The translations under genes were made by a program, and so were the position numbers. This document shows, one piece after another, positions 33,001-42,545 of a stretch of 64,000 nucleotides of DNA. Each line of letters starts with the position of its first letter. Positions within the stretch are counted from its first letter, which is position 1. A model generated the notes under the pieces. It was not told the DNA's origin. It searched no databases and saw nothing but the letters and a program-made list of their open reading frames with translations. The stretch lies in contig NC_135242.1 of NCBI RefSeq assembly GCF_947623445.1, positions 4,960,001 to 5,024,000 on the forward strand. The letters are read 5' to 3'. Source of the DNA: Clavelina lepadiformis. Its lineage: Eukaryota > Chordata > Ascidiacea > Aplousobranchia > Clavelinidae.

Positions 33001-35814
33001 CGTGGCCGTCTCTGTCTCTTTCGAGACTTGATGCTGCTGTAGATGTCGGGTTGGCTGATCTCCTGCAAGTTCAAACTCATTTAGACAATTCAATTCAGTA
33101 AAGGCTCTTCTGGGAAGACTTATCTCCTTAAAAAAATTTTGGTCAAAGAAATGGATCAAAATTAGTCTGTGTATACCGCTATGTCTTCAGGATTTTTCCC
33201 TTGCGCAACAAGCAAATCCCGAAGTTCAGGTTTAATTGATCTTTGGCGATTCATCCTACTACCGGTACTTCTGCGTGGCATTTCGTCATGACTGTATACA
33301 AAGCTTTTGTAAGTATTATAATATCTACTACCATAAAACTTTATTGACCGGCAAACTATTGCAAACTGTATTTCACAAAGATAGCTACAATTACAAGAAA
33401 TAACAAAAAATCCAAATAGAATAAAGACTGACTTACTCTATCTCATCTGAGATCATTGCAGCATGCGCATGCTCTATAGTGCTAACATTTAATGTGCTGT
33501 AAATAGTTTTTCGGTTGCGACTACTCCTCCGAAGCAACATATTAGGAAAATCTAAATTCAGATTCACAAAAAAAATTCAAGTAATATAAGACTTGGCTTC
33601 ACTGAAAGGATTGCATGTAATGACTGAGACATATCATGAAAATGAGGCTAACTAACCGCGTGATGAAGTTCTATGACGTACACTTGAAGCGAGAGCACCA
33701 ATCCCATCTTCTTCCTCGCCAGAGCTTCCTTCCTCCTCTAATCCAAGTGAACGCAAAGACCTACAAATTAACGGTTATCTATGATAGGAACTTTAATATT
33801 TTACTCTCAGTAGAGTTGAAGTTCATTTCAAGTACCATGGAATAGCTGCTAATAACATAATAACTAATGCATATATAAATGCAATGCATAAAACTCCCAA
33901 ATGCACATTTAAACTTTCTGCAGTGTTAATGCCTAAATTTTCTGAGCTACATATATGCATTTAACTACAAAAGTGTATATACCTGAATAAACATGTTTTT
34001 CTCAGCAAAATATAGCTGAAGAAAATTAAATTCAATATGCTAATCGCACTTGGACATTTATATAAAATTCAAAGAACAGTAAACAAAAAATGTGGTACCG
34101 AATATTTTTCATTCTACTTCAAACCAAATAATCATTAATCAAATTAGCCACCTATCGTTTGAACTTGGACAATACTTTTGCAATCTGTCGTTGATTTTAC
34201 TAATCCTATTTTACAGACTACATTTAGTCCATTTTTAGGTTCCGACTTAATATAAACTATAGTAAAACAGCCAGCTTCAGAAAGGTATGTATGTGGATCC
34301 GTATGAAACAGTTATTAAATCTCAAGTTTTTTAGACCAAGATGGATTTATTGAGTGGATCCTACAGCACCATAATTGCAAACAAAGTACATCAAATGCAT
34401 ACCCACCAAAACCAGACTCGATTCAGTAACATCACACACATAATTTAACAGCTTATCATTCTAATCCACATGTACACCTAACATGACATTACCTAACCAT
34501 TATAAAAAGTAAAACACAAACTTTCAACTGAAAGTGTACTTGCTAAAAGCAAACAGCTGATGGAAATCACCTGCTGTGGCTGACTGAGCCTCTTTGCTTT
34601 TTTGGCAAAATATCAGCATTTGCTTGAGGATGTCTTGGCGCTTTGTAATCATGCTCATTACTGTAAATAATCATTATAAATTATATAGCATCTGTTAGCA
34701 TCAAATACAAATATAATATGTATTCAATATCCAAAGATTTATGAGACTTTAAGAAAACCTTAAATGGTGTTGAGGGCTAGATCTATGCGACACATGTTTG
34801 TCATATTGTCGATATGAAGGTCCATTCACAGAATACTTCTCCTCATCAACATGATTACTGTCTTGGGCATTTAATAAATCCTGCGCCAAAAAAGTGAAAG
34901 ATACAAATATAGAATATGTATATGTGCTGAAGTTTAATAGCAAGTTTTCAGCTGTCAGCAACAATACTCCATAATGAGGGAAAACTACACGATCATTATG
35001 ATAACATCAGGTGACAAAGTGTAATACAATGATTTGTTAGCAAAACGTTCTATGTTATACTGGTATGTAGAAATGCAAACCAAAATATATCCACAAAATG
35101 TACATATATACTTCACAAAACAAAATTAGGCCTACACTTAATTATTTATTTATTCAGTCCAGGGTTGGGGTAACATAATCGTTATTCATAACTAAGGCTA
35201 CCTTGACTGTTGACATAGTAACACTTAATGCTTTGCAAAGTACAAAACTGCAATAATTTGTAAAGAAACAAGTTGTAACACTGACAGTATAATAATGACA
35301 TCACTCCATCAACACTTAATACCGGTCGTTTGCATTTTGCATATGTAAGTTATGATGAAACCTAGATTGTTTAAATGCATCTATTGTCTAATCATAAATA
35401 TATATCATAATTATATCACATTGTTAAATATTTTATTTTCATGTTATAAAATACTTTGTGGAGTACCGATATAATCATATAATTAACTTTTCAAAATCTT
35501 CTGTCTGTAGCCAATGTTATCACCACAGACTGTCCTACAATGTTACTTGCAAATTATTATTTGTACTGGTGATAATAAACACATGACATAAAGCAATAAA
35601 AATTTGCACTACAAAGCAAGTGCACCTCTGTTCGAGAACTGTTCCGTCTTGTTCTATGCATTTTAACTGGAGTGAGGTCGCAGTCATCATTTGAATCTTC
35701 AGGATGTTCCATGTAATCTGCTTGTCGTGTTCTTGTCAGGGAAGTGTGGCCTGTATGTTCAACCTGGGAGCCATCTGGCAGCGTGCCGTTTCCACCCCGC
35801 CTTGTAGCAACCAT
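24074..35814 (-). CDS. ATAD2: ATAD2-type bromodomain AAA ATPase, 29 coding exons
   Basis: Nuclear chromatin regulator: a two-AAA-domain ATPase whose bromodomain binds acetylated histones (known for ATAD2/ATAD2B/Yta7). Coding exons, minus: 35626-35814, 34759-34880, 34571-34660, 33657-33760, 33437-33551, 33177-33291, 32879-33062, 32657-32797, 31641-31795, 31151-31242, 30864-30978, 30630-30745, 30375-30549, 30087-30243, 29860-29951, 29676-29789, 29443-29574, 28751-28883, 28353-28599, 28069-28243, 27774-27921, 27426-27599, 27056-27222, 26660-26849, 26383-26586, 25890-26017, 24808-25327, 24358-24527, 24074-24190. All junctions are GT/AG and phase-consistent: 1,526 codons plus stop (human about 1,390). 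Seen: acidic tract (exon 8), Walker A GPPGTGKT (519-526), Walker B IIFFDEID (579-586), arginine fingers RRPGRFDR (about 637), degenerate second Walker [11 protein letters not shown] (about 876), bromodomain with acetyl-lysine Asn in NALEYNP (N1141). The last exon matches the vertebrate C-terminus ([18 protein letters not shown]). ATAD2 versus ATAD2B cannot be told apart. Confidence 0.95.
25107..25558 (-). other. Donor segment of the array's captured exon
   Basis: The 5' part of ATAD2 exon 27 (to 25327) plus intron 26 sequence and the 5S fragment align with every array unit (in unit 1, about 74-560). Over about 170 bp of intron only some eight differences were counted. Left of about 25107 the similarity stops. 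In the gene the acceptor reads TTTTCAG/ATTGAAG; in all units it is TTTTCAAATTGAAG, so the splice AG is gone. Confidence 0.88.
25502..25558 (-). pseudogene. 5S rRNA 3'-half fragment in ATAD2 intron 26
   Basis: The last 57 nt of an array-type 5S on the minus strand, joined to the same 3' flank as the array copies. Similarity stops abruptly after CCGGGCCC. It retains the array-type CCGCCTGGG, unlike the full copy 100 bp away. It lies inside the ATAD2 intron, in the same orientation as that gene. Confidence 0.9.
25648..25661 (+). promoter_or_regulatory. Conserved 5S upstream element
   Basis: AGCGAGAGACATTC directly precedes the intron 5S. All eight array 5S genes have AGCGAGAGACAATC in the same place (in unit 1, 625-638 on the opposite strand). 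Beyond this stretch the two kinds of copy do not align, so the 14 bp stand out as shared 5' flank. A Pol III upstream promoter role is an inference. Confidence 0.55.
25662..25781 (+). rRNA. 5S rRNA copy in ATAD2 intron 26, antisense to ATAD2
   Basis: Full-length 120-nt 5S on the plus strand inside a host intron (25328-25889). It has one visible difference from the array copies: GACCGACTGGG where they have GACCGCCTGGG, near the end of the internal promoter region. The upstream flank AGCGAGAGACATTC and a T5 stop are present, so it could be transcribed. Together with the 57-nt fragment it forms an inverted repeat with a spacer of about 103 bp. Confidence 0.9.
25780..25784 (+). terminator. Pol III T-run after the intron 5S
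   Basis: TTTTT directly at the 3' end of the plus-strand 5S copy, the usual RNA polymerase III stop signal. Confidence 0.6.
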
Positions 35815-36540
35815 TATTCCTACTTACTGAACACATTTATTTAAATTCATATCTAGAAAGATAACAAGCAATACACTTAGTCAACCATCTTCAAACTAAA
35901 CTCATCACCAAATAATCATCTTGTTTCCTTACCATTCATTTATATGCAATATATACAAACTTTATCTTATTGTCATAGGTAGGTGTCCTGTGCGTGTATT
36001 TGTATGGTCAATTATTCTTATGACTTTTCTTAAATGATTTACATTACAAGAAACAATTATGAACAACAATGATTAAAAATGTTATTTTATGGCAGAAGAA
36101 AGTTGTATACCATGATGGTCTGATTGCTCAACTACAAGTTAAAATCTTTGCAAAAATGGTTTTTGCGTTGATTTTTGATGGTTATTACTTATCAGAGAGT
36201 AAAAGTAGCTGAAGCCACAATTCTTTTATTTATTGGTTGATCACCACATCACTTGATTCACAGTTTCTTGGTAACGTAACTTACATATTATGACAATGTA
36301 ATCTAAAATTGCCTTCAAATTAAACTCTGACATTAATTAACCTTTGAACAACTAAAACTAACTTATAGAGGTCTCTTTTCTTTAAAGATTGCAGTTGACA
36401 TAATGTCTTTGGCGTATGCATAATGTACTGACCTTCAGTATACGCGTTGCACAGAATGCAATCTGACCATGACAAATAGACAAACACGTCATTCAAACAT
36501 AATTATAACTGCACAATGAAAATAACCCGGCGTGTTTTTC
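35815..36540. promoter_or_regulatory. Likely shared promoter region of ATAD2 and a divergent ORF
   Basis: About 730 bp between the ATAD2 start codon and a plus-strand start at 36541. No TATA box or CpG island is evident. The promoter role is inferred from position only. Confidence 0.35.
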
Positions 36541-36792
36541 ATGACAGAATTTGCTAGGATTCAGGGTGCGGAGACCCGCAAACTCAGTTTTGTAAGTGTT
36601 TAATGATTAGCCAAGTATGCGCTAATTCAAACTTCATCTAGTGCATATTTAACTAACATTTATAGATTTATTCAACAGCCTTTCAAGGATTCTGATCAAA
36701 ATTTGGCCAATCGTTATAGCAAAATGGATGAAGCTGACCTTGCTTATTTATCAAGCTTAGACGATTCCAAATATCTTAGGTTTTTCTATTGA
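36541..36792 (+). CDS. Possible small two-exon gene, unknown product
   Basis: ATG at 36541 opens MTEFARIQGAETRKLSF, followed by a good donor (TTT/GTAAGT at 36592). An acceptor (TTCAACAG) precedes 36679, from where PFKDSDQNLANRYSKM and on to KYLRFFY continues in phase and stops at 36792: 54 residues if it ends there. It could instead splice at CTTAG/GTTTTT into unseen exons, making this the 5' end of a longer gene. No family recognised. It lies divergent to ATAD2. Support is the splice-site quality and the polar, protein-like composition only. Confidence 0.38.
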
Positions 36793-38757
36793 TTTTCTTG
36801 TTGCTACGTTTATACCCTTACTTCATGTTTTGTACCAAATGCCTTTCATAAAGATACCCCTTGACTGCAAGAATAGCTGATAATTTTTCCTGCATATAAT
36901 CTCTTATGACAAGAGTAAACTTAGACAATTAATAGGATATTTATTCGGCCGTCAAATTGTATGTATAGATATAAATAAGGCTTCTATAAAATTAAGTGTA
37001 TTTGAAATTTTGTATCAGGTGTGAAGTTGACATGAAATGTGAGCTTAAGTAAAGTGAACTATTTTCGAGGTTTTTTGAGCTAAGAAAACTCAGAAGCAGT
37101 TTTTAAAAATTATCACCACAAATAAAAAAAACATTTGACCTCTCCAATAATGTGGCCTGTTTTCCATGTTCCATAGGGCTACCAAGTGGTGCTACCGTTG
37201 TAACTTGTAATGCTTTTGTGCAAGGTATTAGCAACATTTGTATCGTATATACCAGTGCATAAGATCCCCTCACATAAAAGTCCCCTCCCAGTTTTTCAAG
37301 CCAAAAAATATGTTTTTGACATATATCTCGCATATAAGCCATTTTGACAAAATGCATTAACATTCTCATTTGGCACCGCTGCAAATGGGATCCATGCCAG
37401 TGTTCGATAACATTGACAAAAGAAACAGTTCAAGACACGTCTCATTTTATTCATCTTTTTTCCTTACTAGTAGATAATGGAAACAAAGAGTGTGATACGC
37501 CGGTACGTCAACGTTCATGATTTTCAGCAAGTTAGCAGACATGAACAATTAGTTTGTGTGTAAAATTCCTTAATTTTGTTGTTTAAAGACGATCGTGTGT
37601 GGTCTGTTTCTGTATCGGAATCCACCCGATGAGACCTAAATTATTTTTCCAGATCTTGGGTCGGACATATAAGCTTCCTGTTGTTTTTTGGCTCAATATT
37701 GCTGTCAAAGAAGGGGGCTTACATGCCAGTATATATACAGTACTTGTTTAGTGGGCCTAATGGATGTAAAGTATTTACAGATGCCATCCAGACCGCATAG
37801 TTTGGCTTTTTTTGACAAAATATTAGGTGGACACAAGATCTAAGAGTGCACTTCAACTGCGCAATCACAGACTGCCAGGTGCTGGTGTCCATGCTTTAGC
37901 AAGCCTCTGTCAACCTGTTTGCTAAAATGTTGCTAAGCTATAACTTCAGTAAAAATGCTTAAAAACTGTGCCTACAATTGATAACATACTGTACAAAATT
38001 CAGCTAAGTGTCAAAAATTGTGCTCATAAATGCACCTGAAGTGCACTACTGCATATAGTTCTAACCACACTTGAGTAGACTCTTGCTATATTCTGCCGAC
38101 CGGGATGCCATCGCTATTATTTTCTGTAATTATAAGGTGTAATTATTTGTTGAATAGTGCAAATAAGGATCTACTGCCATAGTGGAAAGTGTGTCACCTG
38201 CACACACGATATTCATTAACATGCACACCGAATATTTCACTCATCAAGTCGATTTATAAACCAAAAAATAGTTGTTTGAACACCAATTTATGACATATTT
38301 AAACAAAGAATTGAGGTTTTGGTCTGTCAGTGCACATGCACTATCACGTCAAAATTTGCATGTTTGTACGCATAATTATTTGTCAAAAACCGCTGTACTT
38401 TCCAGGTGAGCCTATAGGAAAGTTTGCATGATGTGCCAACTCTCTAGCACAGAATTGCCATTTTGCCAGGGCTATATTCTACATTATATATAAGTATTAT
38501 GTTGGCATGGTGCAAACTTTGGCATTACATTTTTTGGCACATTGAAAGCAATTTTTCTCGTCTAGGTTAATCCAGTCTAGTTCAAGGTATAAGACAATAG
38601 GCAAATTCATCGTCACATCGCCTGGCAAGGATAAAAAGTTTTTCGAAGTGACTATTTTACCAACATCCGTTTACTAAAATTTCTGAATCACAATACGGTG
38701 ACCGGCAGATTCGCTGATGGGCTTATCACTCCCACTATGGACAGAGGGAAGAAAGCA
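36793..38757. other. Gene-poor region with a transposon remnant
   Basis: AT-rich and without a supported gene. A DNA-transposon-like element lies at 37245-37738. The minus-strand frame at 37103-37384 falls mostly inside it and resembles no known protein. Confidence 0.55.
37245..37738. mobile_element. Probable non-autonomous DNA transposon with imperfect TIRs
   Basis: The left end GTATATACCAGTGCATAAG plus ATCCCCTC and the right end read inward, GTATATATACTGGCATGTAA plus GCCCCCTTC, are similar inverted sequences about 494 bp apart. No target duplication was settled and no superfamily is assigned. Confidence 0.4.
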
Positions 38758-39100
38758 ACGCAGTGGTGTAGTGGTTAATGACGGGGTTCGTATTCTGGAA
38801 GTATCAGGTTCAAATCTTGCTTTTCTTTGACTTTGTCGAAATTTATTAGTCATGAGAGGTGAGAATTTGAGTTGAAGGGAATTAGTTTTGAATTAATTTA
38901 GACTTTGGAAAAAACATGTCAGGTTTAGTTGAAAAATGGTGTTTATTTCAATTTGCAGCCTAGCTTAGTAATTTAATCATGAGAAATGAAAGTTTGGGTA
39001 AGAGGGGATTGGTTTTGAATTAATTTAAACTTTGGAAAAATTAGTGTGTCATTTTCAGTTTAAAATTAGCATACATATCAATTCACAGACTATATAGCCT
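38758..39100 (+). mobile_element. tRNA-headed SINE-like element with duplicated tail
   Basis: GCAGTGGTGTAGTGGTTAAT (A-box-like) and GGTTCAAATC (B-box-like), about 40 bp apart, form a decayed tRNA-like head. Two imperfect 128-bp repeats follow (from about 38850 and 38978), each opening TCATGAGA and sharing TTTTGAATTAATTTA. A related TTTAGTCATGAAAGGTGAGA occurs at about 26147 in an ATAD2 intron. Family assignment is inferred. Confidence 0.5.
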
Positions 39101-39365
39101 AACTGCGGTTTACCGTATTCATGTTTAACCATTTCGATAAACGGCAGCTGGTAAAATAAGTGTCTATACTTCAACCACCCTTTACCGAAGTAAGAAAATA
39201 CCAATTGCGTAACAAGCTACCCATTTACCGAAGTAAGCCTAGCTTTTTATAAATTCGTTAACCAGCAGGCGGCAGGTGGTGAAATACACGCTGCCATGTT
39301 TTTATAATGCACAAGTAAAACTTGCAAAATTTACAACTTAAAAATTGATATTGCAACATCTTAGG

Positions 39366-39705
39366 CAGGGTTGCCATCGGTCTCAACTCAAAAATAAGGA
39401 CAACTAGGAATCGAAAGACGAATACCACCTTAAACAGTGCACAACAGGAGAAAGCAACCAATGTTCCTAAAAAAAAAAGACACTATCTGCATGTTCTTAA
39501 TTTTGGTATCTCTTTGGTACAAAATGGTATACTAATGGTGTCAAAATGACCAAAATACGAACCTCTGCCCTAAAAATAAGACAAAAATAAGGACGCAAGT
39601 GAAAATAAGGACATTTCTTAGAAAAAAAGGACAAACATGTTTTTTAAGACACGGACCTTTAAAACAACGACAAATCTTAGAAGTAAGGACGGTATGGCAA
39701 CCCTG
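39366..39705. mobile_element. hAT-type non-autonomous element (MITE)
   Basis: 340 bp bounded by inverted repeats CAGGGTTGCCAT (left) and, read inward from the right, CAGGGTTGCCATACCGTCC. It is flanked by near-perfect 8-bp duplications ATCTTAGG and ATCATAGG, as expected for hAT. The interior has repeated ATAAGGACA motifs. No coding sequence. Confidence 0.85.
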
Positions 39706-40922
39706 ATCATAGGTTATATAGGTTAGGCCTAGTGACACTACTGGAAAGTAAGGTAAATTTCAACAAAAACTTGTGCGTGCAAAGACGCAAAATTTTGCCT
39801 TATGGAGTGCACTGAAGCCTTAAATCCTTGTTTGTTTATTATAAATTGGCGTTTAAGTAAACGGTATTTCTTTGTTCATTTATTATAAATCGACGTGAAG
39901 AATTAAAATTTGCTCGTGCACACTAATGAACCTCGTGCGTGCAGCTACCACACTTTCCATTACGGTATACTGATGAAGCCTACATATTGACCAACAATTT
40001 AAGATAATAAACAAAAAAGTAGGCCTATAAAACTTTTGTACAACACTATTTTAAAAATTGAAGTTCACTTTGTGCACAGCAAAGTCATGTCTTTACTCCA
40101 ACCCAACCCGCCAGCTGAGCTTACCCTACAGACCGAAACATAACATCCAATAAGCTATTCTGATAACCTACAGCTTACTCGTATAGCCTTAAAAGGTTGC
40201 GGCTGCTTATTTCAACCTTTTCTGCAAACTGCGGAGTTATATACAAAAGACTGCGAACAGAAGCGCTGCAGCAAGTCTACACTCTGCAGTCCGCGTTGCC
40301 GATTAGGCTGTTACGTTCCGCTACACCGCAACCCAGGGAAACTGGAAAAGATAAATCTCCAACTCAAGTGAAAATAAATCAAAAGGGTAAATTTTGGTGG
40401 GTAAATTTATAGATATCTGCGACAAAAAGTTTGCTGGGATACAACAAATGTTTTCTTTGTTTTTTTTTTTGAAGAAGAAGACAATTACTGGCAAAATTTA
40501 GTTTTGGCATCAATTATGGTATTACAACGTATGAAACAAAATTATTTTAATCTTAGTAAAAATTCAAAACCCAATGTTGAGAGTGAGACATAGGCTATGT
40601 AAAACTTTGCTAACTCAGTCAAATGCTGTGTTTATTTTATTCGTAAACGAAACTGGGAATTCACCGCTCAGATCTACTTCCTTTGAAATTAATCCCCTTA
40701 TATTTTGTAATGCACGTCGGTGTCGCCATGCAGGTTTGTTTCGGTCAATTAAGTTATAATTGACCACAAAGTTTTTGTAATATACTCCAGAAAGAGTAAT
40801 GAGACTAATTCGTTTTGTTATTTCACACCCGATTTAACATTTTTGTTGGTTTGATGCCAATTTACAAAAAAAGGGCTATTTTACCGTAAGTAAGTCAGGC
40901 CGCCCGTTGTCAAAGACAGGCC

Positions 40923-41348
40923 TGTAATGAAATGTGGTGTATGGTACCTTAACCTGTAAGGTTTGCCCACTTCACTACAAAGTCTGTTTATTTGTGTATA
41001 TCTTAACAGTGAACTTTGATAGACTTCAGCAATAATAACACAGGAATGACAACTGTATAATCTGATTATATTGAAGCTTCATTGAACGAATACATCAAGA
41101 TAAAACATTGGGACAGCTACATAATAAAGTCGACCACTTTCTAGGGTTGACTTAGTAGACTGTAACGCATTGAACAACTATGAATAATAACACACGCAAT
41201 GCAGGCATGCACGACATTTTTTGTCACGACTTAATACGATAAGCAGAGAGTAATCGATTACGTAACGCAATGCTTTGCTTTGCCGATTTCCATAAACAAG
41301 TATTCTGTGCGGCATTCGATTTACCAGCTATTTTATAATATAATCACA
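40923..41348 (+). mobile_element. Solo LTR, copy B
   Basis: 426 bp beginning TGTAATGAAATG and ending ATAATCACA, flanked by the 4-bp duplication GGCC (40919-40922 and 41349-41352). Same family and orientation as 21110-21525, but with its own target duplication, so an independent insertion. Solo LTR, fossil, family probably Ty3/gypsy-like. Confidence 0.8.
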
Positions 41349-41352
41349 GGCC

Positions 41353-42545
41353 ATTAGATTAGTTAGCTGGAGCATGGGTAGGCATATATGTAAATGCGAA
41401 AAGTTGAATTTAGCTATTTTGTTTAGTTAAACCATGGTTGAAAGGTATGTTTGCTTCGGTTTCAAAGTTATTCTATTAGGTAAGCTTTACTATTGCAATA
41501 TGTTAAAATCAATAACGGCCGCACAAAATAGACCGAATAAATATTTTATTCCAAATAATTTGGTTTGAAGGATTCAGTCAGCAATCTACCAGTTTCGTGA
41601 TTAGGCCTATAAGAAAATAATTCGGATTGGGCACATCTCCAACTGAACTGAAACAATCGTCATTTCTCCGTAATGTAGCCTACCTGTGTGGCAGTGGTGG
41701 TTGTATTGTATTTTGTATTTTTCACGATTAGCTGTGCAGAGTGAAAGTTAGGATGCTACTTGTTAACCATTGCAGTTATTACACAATAAAGCACATCCTT
41801 ACGAACAATTAACGAGCGGAAAAAAAGTGGCAAAGACCAAGGGCTTAACACATGCATGATAGCAATAATAGAATTGTGCTATAAGATGGTAAGTTAACAT
41901 GGCCACCAAACCCACAAAATAATTCCTAAGTATAATTATACGAATTTAAAACCTAAATATCACAAACAACGAAACAGCTACATATTGGAAGATGCAGAGG
42001 GCATATTTCCTAACATTACAAACACGGGTATTAAGAGCCGAAATTTCAAGGTGCTGATTTGGTGTCTCGAGCAACTTGAAAAGAGTCAAGGCTCAAATAG
42101 AATTCATAAGTTATAGGACAAGAGATTGGGTATTTACTTGTAGTGGTTAACAAAACATTGTGCACAGCGTCTTAAACAATTTTACTACAACGTCAAATTT
42201 TAAACAGAAAGCCTTCAAGCTCGAGCGTGTTGTTAATAGCATGACGCATGGTCGGTAGCCCGCGGGTAATCGATTACGAGCACGCTTTTTGTATCGATTT
42301 GTTCTTGGGTGGATTTTTACTGGTTTTCAGTCAATCGATAAGCATTGCCCAGCGAAGGTTTTGTGCTCTCTTTTCTGTTCTTCAGCTGTGAGTGCACTGG
42401 TCTAAAATTATCTAGCACACCGTTTAAAAGCTTACATGCGAAAGAATCTAGAGTCAAAGAATAGAAAGTTGAACTATTAAGTTATAGAACAAGCTTATGT
42501 TGTATTTAAGATAAACTTTTAAGCGCATCAAGATACCAAACAGAG
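41353..42545. other. Upstream region of the BED/hAT-like gene
   Basis: No open frame or repeat of note. Probably contains the promoter and 5' untranslated region of the gene starting at 42546. An ATCGATTACGAGCACG stretch near 42270 resembles the ATCGATTACG motif inside both solo LTRs, but is too short to call. Confidence 0.4.

Noticed and set aside
32686-33042. Plus-strand serine-rich frame
   Set aside because: Complement of the Asp/Glu-rich ATAD2 exons.
21110-41348. One large LTR element spanning the two LTRs
   Set aside because: Each LTR has its own target duplication, and the 19 kb between contains host genes.
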